A stretch of 64,000 nucleotides of DNA from the NCBI GenBank assembly GCA_947493495.1, contig CANLRN010000003.1, positions 83,281 to 147,280 of the forward strand. The letters are read 5' to 3'. The notes below the pieces were generated by a model that was not told the DNA's origin, did no database searches, and saw only the letters and a list, made by a program, of their open reading frames with translations. A program made the position numbers and the translations under genes. This stretch comes from an uncultured Aquimarina sp. Its GTDB lineage: Bacteria > Bacteroidota > Bacteroidia > Flavobacteriales > Flavobacteriaceae. This document shows, in pieces, positions 42,508 through 52,660 of this stretch (position 1 is the first letter of the stretch; the number at the start of each line of letters is the position of its first letter).

Positions 42508-44667
42508 TTATTGTAAGATGAATTTTTGACTAAAACTTTTGTTAGCATTTGCTACTTTGATAATATACATACCAGGGTTTAATCTCGAAACATCTATACG
42601 ATCTTGCATATCAATTTCTATCAATTTTTTTCCGATGATAGACGTTACTGTAAGTTTATAATCTGTTGTACTTATATTTCCAGGCAGTTTAACCCTGATG
42701 ATATTTCTAGCTGGGTTAGGATACAATACTAACTTATTGCTAATTCTAGGGCTGTTTACAGATAAGGTAGCATTAGATGTTGATACAAATTTAGATAACA
42801 ATCTGATATAGGCTATTTGATACCCACAACTATTCTCTGAAATTGACCAAGAATTTAAGGGCCAGTTGTTATTAAAGTCTAAATAAGATTTTTGATCTGG
42901 CTGTCCTTTTGGTGGCGTGATAGAAATTGCATCACATAGCGCATCATTAGCAGCACTACCACAACTACTATTACAGCATTGATCTCTATCATAACTAGGG
43001 TTAGCTCCACCAGGCACAAACCCTGGAGCAGGACCATATAAAGAAACACCTGTCTCATCCCAATCGGTTCCGTCATCGAACCAAGCATGATATATTTGAT
43101 TAGCACAACGATCACCACCATGAGCGTACATGTTTGTTAAATACAGTAGGTTCATGGGATTAACTCCGTGTATGTAATGGATATAATTTTCCGCAGCTTT
43201 TTCGGCATCTTCTGTTCGGGAGGGATTGAGTGTATATTCTTTTATGTTATAAAAGGTAAGACCTTTTTTTGCTTTAATATTATTACTGCCCCACGTATAC
43301 GTATCTAAATGTGCCATATACGGATCAATTTTATTGTCAAAAGATGAAAAGTTGATCTCATTAGAATTCATGGAACTGCTGTAGCGTGTAATGATGTCAT
43401 CAATTACGCTATCAGAAGCTCCAGAAATTGTGGTATAATATAATAAGGTTTCTTGTTCTCGAGACTCAAAAGGGAACACAAAGTTCCAAGTAATCATGTG
43501 CGTTTCTGCATAGTTATTTTCAAAAAAAGTTTTAAATGCTTCCTGAGTTGTGATTTCATATAAATGTGCTGCGGCTCTTAATCGGTACATCGCTCTTCCG
43601 TAATCATCTACTTCTTGTTGTCCGGCTCCAATACCTCTCGATCCATTAGCAGCATCGTTATTTCTCCATACCACATCTGGGTTTGCGGTTGCCCAATTCC
43701 AAGCATTTAGAGCAGCTTGCTCTAACGTATTTGCATATGCATTCATTCCCATAGCTCTAAATATTTTAGCACCATATGCAAATGTACTGGCAGAATTCCA
43801 AGTAGAACTACTATTTACTCCACCGTAGAGGCTTTGTCCTGTGGCAGATGAAGGAGGACTCGCATGACTTTCTGATACCACTGCAATCATACTTCCGTTG
43901 TCATTCTGTAACTTTAATAAATGATCCATACCCCATTTCGCTTCATCTAATAGGTCTGGGATATTATTCCCTGATTCTGGGATGTTATAATCATCTCCCC
44001 ATACGTCTGGATTTTCTTCATAGGCAAGTAACATTTCATAGATATAATTCGAAGTCCAATTGGTATATTTATTGTAATCACCAGCATCATACCAACCTCC
44101 ACTGACATCTTTTTCTGTAGATGGATCATTAGGCGCATCATAACTTCTACATTCTGTATCTTGTAATGATCCCATATGACTAGCTCCGTCTACCCAGTTT
44201 GGTTCTGCATAAGGAGTTTCTTTAGCAAATCCCACTCTTTGATAATAAAAAGTTCTTACAGCTTGTTTTAATACTTCGTTATATACATCTTCTTTTATCT
44301 CAAATTCGAAAGAGCGTAGATTATTGGTAATATCCAGTATATAATATGTTCCTGTTGTGGTATAGCTACTAAAATCAAACCACCAAGCTTTATCCCCCGA
44401 AGAGATGTCTTCTGCACCAGAGTTCCAAGCTGTAGGAGGAGCCGTAAATACTTGTTCATTAGTGGATGCATTTACCAATGCATATGTGTTTCCGGGAGTA
44501 AAAGATTCATTAGAGTCAAAACCAGTTTGAGGATCTCTTATCACTGCTATTTTATTAGCATCTGGTCTATATCCGAATTGATCTGTGACGATATGATTGG
44601 TTGTGGATTGACTGTAAGTGTATCCTAAACTTAATATAAATAGGAGTGTTAAAACTTTAGTATTCAT
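42508..44667 (-). CDS. Secreted GH9 family glycoside hydrolase (cellulase-like) with T9SS sorting domain
   Basis: 'SGGWYDAGDYNKYTNWTSNYIYEML', 'DNNGSMIAVVSESHASPPSS', 'YPNPARNIIRVKLPGN...GMYIIKVANANKSFSQKFILQ'. Confidence 0.9.
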   Translation of the reverse strand: MNTKVLTLLFILSLGYTYSQSTTNHIVTDQFGYRPDANKIAVIRDPQTGFDSNESFTPGNTYALVNASTNEQVFTAPPTAWNSGAEDISSGDKAWWFDFSSYTTTGTYYILDITNNLRSFEFEIKEDVYNEVLKQAVRTFYYQRVGFAKETPYAEPNWVDGASHMGSLQDTECRSYDAPNDPSTEKDVSGGWYDAGDYNKYTNWTSNYIYEMLLAYEENPDVWGDDYNIPESGNNIPDLLDEAKWGMDHLLKLQNDNGSMIAVVSESHASPPSSATGQSLYGGVNSSSTWNSASTFAYGAKIFRAMGMNAYANTLEQAALNAWNWATANPDVVWRNNDAANGSRGIGAGQQEVDDYGRAMYRLRAAAHLYEITTQEAFKTFFENNYAETHMITWNFVFPFESREQETLLYYTTISGASDSVIDDIITRYSSSMNSNEINFSSFDNKIDPYMAHLDTYTWGSNNIKAKKGLTFYNIKEYTLNPSRTEDAEKAAENYIHYIHGVNPMNLLYLTNMYAHGGDRCANQIYHAWFDDGTDWDETGVSLYGPAPGFVPGGANPSYDRDQCCNSSCGSAANDALCDAISITPPKGQPDQKSYLDFNNNWPLNSWSISENSCGYQIAYIRLLSKFVSTSNATLSVNSPRISNKLVLYPNPARNIIRVKLPGNISTTDYKLTVTSIIGKKLIEIDMQDRIDVSRLNPGMYIIKVANANKSFSQKFILQ

Positions 44668-44851
44668 GGTGTGAGTTTGATTAGTTCAGTTATATTTCTA
44701 ACGTAGTTTGTGTTTGAAAATTCTACATATTATATTAAAATCATAATTTAAGACTACTGGTATACATATCTTAATATGATTTTGTTAATGGCTATTTCGA
44801 ATTTGTAATTAGCTGGTTTTAGTTTTTAATTTAGAAATATGTACATATATA

Positions 44852-45775
44852 CTATAGTCCTAACTGATCTCTTAACACCTCGTCTTTATTCTTATTTTTT
44901 GACCAATAATCAGATGTAATACGCTTAATTTTAGTGGCTTTGGTAGTTAATTCTTTTGCATTAGCTCCAAATCCGCTTTTAAACGTTTCAGTCCAACGTT
45001 CTATTTCATACGGAAAGGTATTTTTGTATGTAATTGAAATTTTTCTAGCAAGTTCAGGATACTCCACATGATAAATATCTGTACTTGTTCCTTTTTGCAA
45101 TGAGGTGTTGGCAGTATATGCTTTAATTTCTTTATGCCTTAACCTGCAATATTCAAATGAGGGGATCATTTGTACTGTTCCTTGTGGCAAATTAGTAGGA
45201 TCAATTCTGATTTTTGTCCACAGCTCATTTTCTAAAATATTCTTTTGTAATGTTATTTCTTGATCTGCTTCGCTCTGAAAGTAAGAATGAGAAATGACTT
45301 CGAATTGTTCTCGATTGTTTAATTGTGCATATACATGCCCACACCATTCTTGTATAGAATTCGATACTTTAAGAGCATGTTGATCATCCGTAACAGGATA
45401 AAATACACTCTGCATAATAGAATATGGATAAATTCCCGTGACAAACTTCTTGGAGGTATTAAGTTTTAGGACAGGGATATTAGTGTTACTATTTCTATCT
45501 GCTTTGACTTGTTCTTTTGCCAAAAAATCTTCTGTTACATATATAAGAGCTGCTTTTCCTTTTCGGATCTCACCATACCTTGCTTGTTCTAATTCGTATG
45601 AAGTAATCTCTGCAGTACCAGCATACCAATACTTTTTAAACTCCTCAGAGACTTGTTTTGTTTCTTTTTTTTTGATAGTATTAGCAGTAATTGCAAGTGT
45701 ATCGGTTTTAATATTGCTACACGCAATAATAGCTAATAATACCAATAGCGATATTATCCCTACTAGTCTTTTCAT
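44852..45775 (-). CDS. Conserved hypothetical lipoprotein
   Basis: Lipobox 'LLAIIACSNIKT', intact 307 aa ORF. Confidence 0.75.
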   Translation of the reverse strand: MKRLVGIISLLVLLAIIACSNIKTDTLAITANTIKKKETKQVSEEFKKYWYAGTAEITSYELEQARYGEIRKGKAALIYVTEDFLAKEQVKADRNSNTNIPVLKLNTSKKFVTGIYPYSIMQSVFYPVTDDQHALKVSNSIQEWCGHVYAQLNNREQFEVISHSYFQSEADQEITLQKNILENELWTKIRIDPTNLPQGTVQMIPSFEYCRLRHKEIKAYTANTSLQKGTSTDIYHVEYPELARKISITYKNTFPYEIERWTETFKSGFGANAKELTTKATKIKRITSDYWSKNKNKDEVLRDQLGL

Positions 45776-45924
45776 GATAATTTATTTTAAGATGCAATTA
45801 TACTAAATTAAGACAATGCAAGTATTCTGCAATTTATATTAACGTTTTAGTAACTATAGAAAGTTGTTTTCACAACGAAAAACAATGAGTTCTAAGAGTT
45901 AAAATAAAAAAGTACAGAAGTTTA

Positions 45925-45939
45925 GCATAAAGCGGGTTT
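45925..45939. repeat. Solo terminal-repeat fragment of family A
   Basis: GCATAAAGCGGGTTT matches the outer end of the 177-bp element. Confidence 0.5.
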
Positions 45940-46010
45940 AACGATAACAAAATTTTCTTAGAAGATTTACAGATTGTAAATTCATTAATAACTTTTTAAA
46001 CCTATTTTTT

Positions 46011-46738
46011 ATGAAATCTTTTTTTAAATTTTTATTTGGATTATTTCTTGTGAAACTGAAGAACAAGACTTATTGAATGAAAAAGAAGTTGAATTAAATG
46101 CTATTACTAGTATTAATAAGTTAATTAATGACCCTAAATGTACTAGGATAAGTGGAGACCTATCTAACGTATGTTTTACTGGAGAAAAAACCTATTCTGT
46201 ACTACATCCATTTGGAGTAAATGCTAGAATTCAATGGTCGATACGAAGTGGAAATGGTGTTTCTATAATAGGCTCAACTACAAGTGATACTGTTCAAGTA
46301 AATTTTACTACTGAGTTTAATTATGGTGAATTACAAGTTGTAGTTGAGAACTGTATTTCTATATTACAGTTAACAGCTTGTGGAGAAATTTTATGTCCTG
46401 TAAATATTGCTCCATCTAGGCCAGGTCCCATTACTTTTGATATATTTTTAGGGTCTCGACCAACTGTAGGGAATTTTTGCACTAATACTGTAGCTAATGT
46501 GTTATGGGTTGAAAATGTAGATTGTGCTGTTGACTATATTTGAACAGTTAGTCCATCAATATTTGCTACTAAATTGACAAAAACCCCTGTACATCCAGCA
46601 ACAGCTCTATTTCAGGTTGTTCAGCCTGGTTCATATGTTGTTTCGGTTAGAGCTATAGGAGAGTCAGGATTAGTTAGTGCTGCCAGATCAATACGTTTGG
46701 TTGCAGAAAAATGTAATGACGGTTTTGGAGGTTTCTAA
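46011..46738 (+). pseudogene. Secreted PKD-like-domain lipoprotein, disrupted by N-terminal frameshift and in-frame TGA
   Basis: 'MKSFFKFLFGLFL' in one frame, '(F)ISCETEEQDLLNEKE' in the next; TGA at 46541-46543 followed by same-frame 'TVSPSIFATKLTKTPVHPATALFQVVQPGSYVVSVRAIGESGLVS...GF*'. Confidence 0.75.
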
Positions 46739-46824
46739 GCCAGAATTTCTATATTGATTTTAGTATATGAGTGCATAATATTTCTTTTTCTGTACTCATT
46801 TTAATGAAAAATATCAATTTAAAC

Positions 46825-47412
46825 TTATAAGTTTGATAATTCTATTAACGTTTCATAAACAAGTTGTGTGGGTAACCCCATTACATTATAGTAACTGCCT
46901 TCTATCCTTGTTATACCAATATGTCCTATCCATTCTTGTATGCCATAAGAACCCGCTTTATCCATAGGAGAGAATGTATCTACATAATACTCAATTTCTG
47001 CTGTAGTGAGTGGTTTAAAGGTTACTTGAGTAATTTGATTGATGACCTTGGTAGTTGTTGCTGTTTTAAAACAAACAGAGGTAATCACCTGATGCGTGTC
47101 ATCAGATAATGAAGCGATCATATTTTTGGCATCCTGTTCATTTTTTGGTTTTCCTAATGCTTTTTGATGATGCCAAACAATCGTATCGCTAGTGATTAAT
47201 ATATCTTCTGGATGTAGCTGCGCAAAAGCATTTGCTTTTAATACAGCTAGATAATCTGTAATCTCTTCAGCTTGTAGATGATCAGGATATATTTCTTTTA
47301 CTTCTTTTAGCTGAACTGTAAAATTCAAGCCCAAATCTTTAAAAAACTGTTGCCTTCTTGGTGATCCCGAAGCTAAAATTATAGTACGATGATTCAATAG
47401 TTTCTGAAGCAT
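46825..47412 (-). CDS. maf: Maf family nucleotide pyrophosphatase
   Basis: 'ILASGSPRRQQFFKDLGLNF', 'ITSDTIVWHHQKALGKPKNEQDA', 'DKAGSYGIQEW'. Confidence 0.95.
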   Translation of the reverse strand: MLQKLLNHRTIILASGSPRRQQFFKDLGLNFTVQLKEVKEIYPDHLQAEEITDYLAVLKANAFAQLHPEDILITSDTIVWHHQKALGKPKNEQDAKNMIASLSDDTHQVITSVCFKTATTTKVINQITQVTFKPLTTAEIEYYVDTFSPMDKAGSYGIQEWIGHIGITRIEGSYYNVMGLPTQLVYETLIELSNL

Positions 47413-47416
47413 AGTT

Positions 47417-48322
47417 TTATTTTAGGATAAATTGATATAGTACTAATGATGAGGAAGCTAAAAAAAGAATGCTTTTTAGTAAAACACTCAATATTTTAAA
47501 ATCTTTAAGAATCTCAGCATTCCAACTTTTAAACATAAATAATAATAATGGCGCAACAAATAGTATAAGCGTTATGATTACAATAGTTGTATTATTAAAA
47601 AAATAAGTGTACATATAATAAACTACCATAGTGATTGGAATGATTGTTACTCCACTAATAAGTCTACTGGTACGTATTTTTCCTAATGCAATTGGAATAG
47701 TTTTACTACCGCTATTATGATCTGCATCTATATGTATACAATCTTTTATAATCTCTCTCATGCAAACAATAACAAATCCAAAAATGGCATAATCTAGTAT
47801 GATAAGAAAGTATACCTTCTGGGAAGCTTGATTATTAGTGGTGATTGCAGGTAGTAAATCAAAAATACCAACAGCAACAATACTTAAAGAAGCCATTAAA
47901 GCAATAAGTACATTTTTTAAGATCAAAATTTCTTTAAGATAGGTAGCGTACATATAAAAAAGCGCAGAGACAACAATAAATAATGCGGCAAGCTTTGGTT
48001 TTCCTATAAGATAAGATAGGTAAAATCCAATAAGCACTCCAATACTATTGAAGATAATGAATAAATTATAGGCGATTTTTTCAGGGATTACATTGTTGAT
48101 AAGCAGTTTTTTTGATGTCTGATCTGATTGTGCTTGTATTTCTAGGATAACATTGGCTGCAGCAACTAAACTTGTAGTAGCAATAATCAATAATACCATT
48201 CCAAATCCACTTAACATGATATCTACATCAAAGGGCATAAAAAGCCCATATTTTACACATAATTGTGCAAAAGCAATTAGTAATAAATTATCTAATTTTA
48301 TAAGTTTTGCATAGGAAAGCAT
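47417..48322 (-). CDS. UbiA-family prenyltransferase (geranylgeranylglycerol-phosphate geranylgeranyltransferase-like)
   Basis: 'ANVILEIQAQSDQTSKKLLINNVIPEKIAYN', 'MREIIKDCIHIDADHNSGSKTIPIALGK', multi-TM. Confidence 0.85.
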   Translation of the reverse strand: MLSYAKLIKLDNLLLIAFAQLCVKYGLFMPFDVDIMLSGFGMVLLIIATTSLVAAANVILEIQAQSDQTSKKLLINNVIPEKIAYNLFIIFNSIGVLIGFYLSYLIGKPKLAALFIVVSALFYMYATYLKEILILKNVLIALMASLSIVAVGIFDLLPAITTNNQASQKVYFLIILDYAIFGFVIVCMREIIKDCIHIDADHNSGSKTIPIALGKIRTSRLISGVTIIPITMVVYYMYTYFFNNTTIVIITLILFVAPLLLFMFKSWNAEILKDFKILSVLLKSILFLASSSLVLYQFILK

Positions 48323-48532
48323 ATGAGGGTTCCATTGATTAGTCCGCAAATGTAATAATTAATCTTTTTGTATAGTATAAGTACTAAGTATTCATTAACT
48401 CTCTAATTAGTGTGATCCATTTTTATATTTGATTCTATTCTATAACTTTAGAAAAAATAAAAGAAGATTTTACACTAAAACATCATATATTTAGATACCA
48501 AAAATTATCCAATATATTTTTCGACATAGCAT

Positions 48533-49453
48533 ATGAAAAAAAAAGCAAACACTATTATCTCTGCCACTATATTATTCTTATTGATATTGCTAATCATCCA
48601 AGCGTATTTTATATATAATGTGTATCAATTAGATATAGCTGCTACTACTAAGATAAGTAAAGAAGTATCTGTACATATGTTACTTGTGGTTTCTATCATT
48701 TTATCCCTTTTTATAGTTGGATTACTTGCATATGTTATGGGGATTGTTGCCCGACAAAAAAAGTTAGAAGAAGTTAAAAAATATTTTTCTAACAATATTT
48801 CAGCTGAATTAAAAACTCCTATGAATGCCATAAAAGGAGCTGTAATGGTATTGAGAAAGAAGGAAACAATACACTCCCCAGAAATGATATCTAGTACATT
48901 AGACACTTTTGATCGACAAAATATTCGATTACAAAAAATGGTAGATTATATTGCCTCGAGTAGTATAGAACCAGAAGAAATAAAAATCCATAAGAAAGAG
49001 ATCGATGACAAAATATATTTTAATACTCTAATTACTGATTTTAGACTCTCAGTACGCGATAAGGATATTACAGTTTCTTCTAAGATTGAGTTTAAAGAAG
49101 TGGTGCTTTATATTGACCCATTTATGCTTACTACGGCATTACTTCATATATTAGAAAACAGTGTTAAATATGGAAAAAGGGATAGCGAAATTATTTTAAG
49201 AACCTATCTACGAGATGATCATTATGAGATTTCTATACACGATAATGGTATCGGAATTCCTGAAAAAGAACAACGCAAAATTTTTGAAAAATTTTATCGA
49301 GTAACAGATGAGAATACGACAGCAATAAAAGGATACGGACTGGGACTATTTTATACTAAGCAAATCATTCTTGCACATCTTGGTACCATTTCTTTAGAGA
49401 GTAAACAGAGTTTGGGAACAACATTTACCATTACATTACCCATTGATCTATGA
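48533..49453 (+). CDS. Membrane histidine-kinase-like protein with intact HATPase but H-box His replaced by Ala
   Basis: 'FSNNISAELKTPMNAIKG' H-box variant; N box 'ILENSVKYG', G1 'DNGIGIP', F 'IFEKFYRV', G2 'GYGLGLFYTKQI'. Confidence 0.88.
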   Translation: MKKKANTIISATILFLLILLIIQAYFIYNVYQLDIAATTKISKEVSVHMLLVVSIILSLFIVGLLAYVMGIVARQKKLEEVKKYFSNNISAELKTPMNAIKGAVMVLRKKETIHSPEMISSTLDTFDRQNIRLQKMVDYIASSSIEPEEIKIHKKEIDDKIYFNTLITDFRLSVRDKDITVSSKIEFKEVVLYIDPFMLTTALLHILENSVKYGKRDSEIILRTYLRDDHYEISIHDNGIGIPEKEQRKIFEKFYRVTDENTTAIKGYGLGLFYTKQIILAHLGTISLESKQSLGTTFTITLPIDL

Positions 49454-49841
49454 TATATGTTTATGAACTATCATAATAAAAAAGAAGGTGTCTGAAAAGT
49501 AATCAAAATGAGCATTCTAAATGATAAAAAAAGACAAAATGAAGTTTGTTGTTCATAGTAACCTTTGTGGTACAACTCAATAAAACCTTTTTATGATGTT
49601 ACATATAATTCTATGTTATCAAATAATAAGAAAGCTAGATACATAAAGATTTAAACTCTAATAAATTTGTATCAAATTAAGATTCAGGAAATTAAAACTT
49701 TATTACGAGATACTAATTGAGCTTAGAACGCAAAGGAATTTTTTTCGGTATTTATTTTAACTTTTTTTTAACGTTTAAAAAAGTAGGGTTATTTGGGCTC
49801 TAAACGTTTTTTATCATTACAACTATTAATTAAAATTTAAA

Positions 49842-50747
49842 ATGATGAATTTCAAACCAAACAAACAAAGTCTAAACTATTTACTAATTTTTTTAAAAAA
49901 ACCATTGACCTTTTGTCTTTTTATCGCTGCTGCTCTTATATCGTGTGAGAAAGAGAATTTTGATGCTGATCCCATAACTGATACAGACCTCACCAATACT
50001 GATATTTTACGAGAGCTAGGATACAATCCTGATTTAGCAGAACCTTATTCTTATGATTTTCAAGGTAAAACAATAGAAGGGTTTAAAATTCTTGATCAAT
50101 TTGTTGATAACAGAACGCTTCAGGATATTAAATCTAATATTGGCAAAGAAGAAACTGAGAAGATTTATGTAAGAAACTCTAGAGTGAATCCATATATAGG
50201 TAGATCTAATAACGGAGTAAGAACAATTGTATTAAGTATTGCTGGAAGTAATGATTTACAAGGGCGTCCAATAAATCAAAATAGAGAAATCAGAATCGCT
50301 AGAGAAGTAGCTAATTATTTTAATGGTTTCAATTTCAAAATACGATTTGAGGTGGTTACAAGAAATAATAACTTTGATACTCGTGTTTTTATTCTTAATG
50401 GGAGAGATGGACTTGGTGCTAGTCCAAGAGGAGGAAATCCTGGAAATCGAATCGAAGTAGGTAGAAATGTATCTAATCAACAATTTAGAGGACAACTTTT
50501 GCACGAAATGATGCATACTATAGGATTTAGACATTCTGATTTTAGAACTAGAAGAAGTTGTGCTGGGGTAAATCCTAGTCAAGTTTTTGATGAAAATGGT
50601 GGATGTTGTCCTATCGATCAAGTGTATATTCCAGGAACTGATGTTAATGGAAATACTCTTAATTCTGTTGTTACAGCTTGTTATGTAGGCAACTTTAACC
50701 TTACTGTAGAAGACTGGGTAGCATTAAATCACATTTACAGAAGATAG
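49842..50747 (+). CDS. M57-like (HEIGH-type) zinc metallopeptidase lipoprotein
   Basis: Lipobox 'AALISCEKE'; 'GQLLHEMMHTIGFRHSD' (HExxHxxxxxH). Confidence 0.85.
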   Translation: MMNFKPNKQSLNYLLIFLKKPLTFCLFIAAALISCEKENFDADPITDTDLTNTDILRELGYNPDLAEPYSYDFQGKTIEGFKILDQFVDNRTLQDIKSNIGKEETEKIYVRNSRVNPYIGRSNNGVRTIVLSIAGSNDLQGRPINQNREIRIAREVANYFNGFNFKIRFEVVTRNNNFDTRVFILNGRDGLGASPRGGNPGNRIEVGRNVSNQQFRGQLLHEMMHTIGFRHSDFRTRRSCAGVNPSQVFDENGGCCPIDQVYIPGTDVNGNTLNSVVTACYVGNFNLTVEDWVALNHIYRR

Positions 50748-50816
50748 TTTATGTAGTTTTAAACTATAGAAGAAGAGGTTGTCTGAAAAGTTTAAGAATC
50801 TTATAATTATCAATTT

Positions 50817-50869
50817 TAGCTTGTCGAAGATATTTTGAAAACCAGAATATTAAAAACTTCGACAAGCTA
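50817..50869. repeat. Perfect 13-bp inverted repeat (REP-like)
   Basis: TAGCTTGTCGAAG (50817-50829) / CTTCGACAAGCTA (50857-50869), preceded by 'gaggttgtctgaaaagt' that recurs near 49485. Confidence 0.7.
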
Positions 50870-50921
50870 TTTGTATTAAAAATTAGAATCGTCTGTAAAA
50901 AAGAGATTTTTTTTGAGTTAA

Positions 50922-51130
50922 TTAAACCCAGATTCATAGACATTTTTTGACTGTAACATAAAGTTTCTAACTGGTAAGCAGCTTCTACGTTTCAAATTGT
51001 CCTATTGAAATTTTATCGTTAAAAATGAAATACACGGAGCGTAAAAATTAAATTTCTTAAGAGTAGTAGTTACTCTTATTCGCAGCCATCTGACTCATAA
51101 CGAAGTTCTAACACATAATCTGGGTTAAAA
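50922..51130. repeat. ~209-bp intergenic segment bounded by inverted repeats (possible decayed MITE)
   Basis: TTAAACCCAGATTCATAG at left, AATCTGGGTTAAAA at right. Confidence 0.4.
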
Positions 51131-51135
51131 TCAAA

Positions 51136-51170
51136 AAGCTAATGACTAAAAACTAAATGCTTATAAATGT
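51136..51170 (-). repeat. 35-bp dispersed repeat, copy 1
   Basis: Reverse complement ACATTTATAAGCATTTAGTTTTTAGTCATTAGCTT matches 55527-55561 with about 3 differences. Confidence 0.65.
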
Positions 51171-51241
51171 TCAATACTTTATAGAAGCTAAAGCGAAATG
51201 CACTAAAGTACATAGTTTTAATTATTCCCGAGACCAATAAA

Positions 51242-51715
51242 TTAACGGTGATGATAGGGTTCGTTTCTTAGAATTGTAAACCCTCTGTATAATTGTTCTA
51301 TAAAAAACAAACGAATCATCTGATGAGAGAATGTCATTTTTGATAATGAAAGCTTAGCATTTGCTCTATCATATATTTCGGGACTAAACCCATAAGGACC
51401 TCCGATTACGAATATTAATTGCTTAATTCCACTATTCATATACTTTTGTAAAAAAACAGAAAAATCAACAGAATCATATTGTTTTCCTTTTTCATCCAAT
51501 AATATCAATATATCAGAAGGTCTAGTTTTGCTTAAAATTAAGGCTCCTTCTTTATCTTTTTGCTGTACTTCACTGAGGTTTTTAGAATTCTTAATATCTG
51601 GGATGATTTCAAAAGTAAACTTCGTATAAAACCCTAATCTCTTGATATATTCTGCAATGAGGTCTTGTAGTTGTTTATGATCTGTTTTACCTATTGCTAC
51701 TAATTTAATTGTCAT
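51242..51715 (-). CDS. rlmH: 23S rRNA (pseudouridine1915-N3)-methyltransferase
   Basis: 'FVIGGPYGFSPEIYDRANAKLSLSKMTFSHQMIRLFFIEQLYRGFTILRNEPYHHR'. Confidence 0.97.
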   Translation of the reverse strand: MTIKLVAIGKTDHKQLQDLIAEYIKRLGFYTKFTFEIIPDIKNSKNLSEVQQKDKEGALILSKTRPSDILILLDEKGKQYDSVDFSVFLQKYMNSGIKQLIFVIGGPYGFSPEIYDRANAKLSLSKMTFSHQMIRLFFIEQLYRGFTILRNEPYHHR

Positions 51716-51799
51716 TGATATCGTTTCTTAATGGACTTTGAGCTTCTGACTTCATACTTCCAACATCTTTTCCTACTTTAGCAAAAATAACCATTCGAT

Positions 51800-52657
51800 A
51801 TGATTACAAAAACTCAATTTGATAAAGAAATTGAATTAATAATTGCCAATGCTATACGAGAAGATGTAGGGGATGGAGATCATAGTTCATTAGCATGTAT
51901 TCCAGATTCTGTTAATGGAAAAGCTAAATTATTAATAAAAGATGAAGGCATATTAGCAGGAGTAGCGTTTGCTAAAGCAGTTTTTCATTATGTAGATCCT
52001 TCTGTAGTGATTGATATACTTATTAATGATGGTAACAAGGTTAAATATGGGGATATCGCTTTTTATGTCTCTGGGAGCTCACAATCTATTCTTAAAGCTG
52101 AGCGATTGGTTCTCAATGCAATGCAGCGAATGAGTGCTATTGCTACAAAAACAAATCATTTTGTACAATTACTAGAAGGTACTGGAACTAAAATTTTAGA
52201 CACCAGAAAAACGACACCAGGCATTAGAGCATTAGAAAAATGGGCCGTAAAAATAGGGGGAGGAGAGAACCATAGATTTGCACTATATGATATGATTATG
52301 CTTAAAGATAATCATATTGATTTTGCTGGGGGCATTACACCAGCTATAGAAAAAACAAAAAAATATCTTAAGGATACTCACAAAGATTTAAAAATAATTG
52401 TCGAGGCTAGAAATCTTAAAGAGATCGAAGAAATTCTTAAAACTCCCGGTGTTTATCGTATCTTGATAGATAATTTTAATTACGAAGATACCAGAAAAGC
52501 TGTACAGCTAATAGGAGATAGTTGTCTCACAGAATCTAGTGGAGGGATTAATGAAAAAACACTAAGAAAATATGCCGAATGCGGAGTTAATTACATTAGT
52601 AGTGGTGCATTGACTCATTCTGTATATAATTTAGATTTAAGCCTGAAAGCTGTATAG
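51800..52657 (+). CDS. nadC: Nicotinate-nucleotide pyrophosphorylase (carboxylating)
   Basis: 'AIREDVGDGDHSSLAC', 'ILDTRKTTPGIRALEKWAVKIGGGENHRFALYDMIMLKDNH'. Confidence 0.97.
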   Translation: MITKTQFDKEIELIIANAIREDVGDGDHSSLACIPDSVNGKAKLLIKDEGILAGVAFAKAVFHYVDPSVVIDILINDGNKVKYGDIAFYVSGSSQSILKAERLVLNAMQRMSAIATKTNHFVQLLEGTGTKILDTRKTTPGIRALEKWAVKIGGGENHRFALYDMIMLKDNHIDFAGGITPAIEKTKKYLKDTHKDLKIIVEARNLKEIEEILKTPGVYRILIDNFNYEDTRKAVQLIGDSCLTESSGGINEKTLRKYAECGVNYISSGALTHSVYNLDLSLKAV

Positions 52658-52660
52658 TAT

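Noticed and set aside
46541-46543. Possible TGA recoding (selenocysteine or Trp)
   Set aside because: The same gene also has an N-terminal frameshift, and other genes in the window end in TGA normally; pseudogene decay is simpler.
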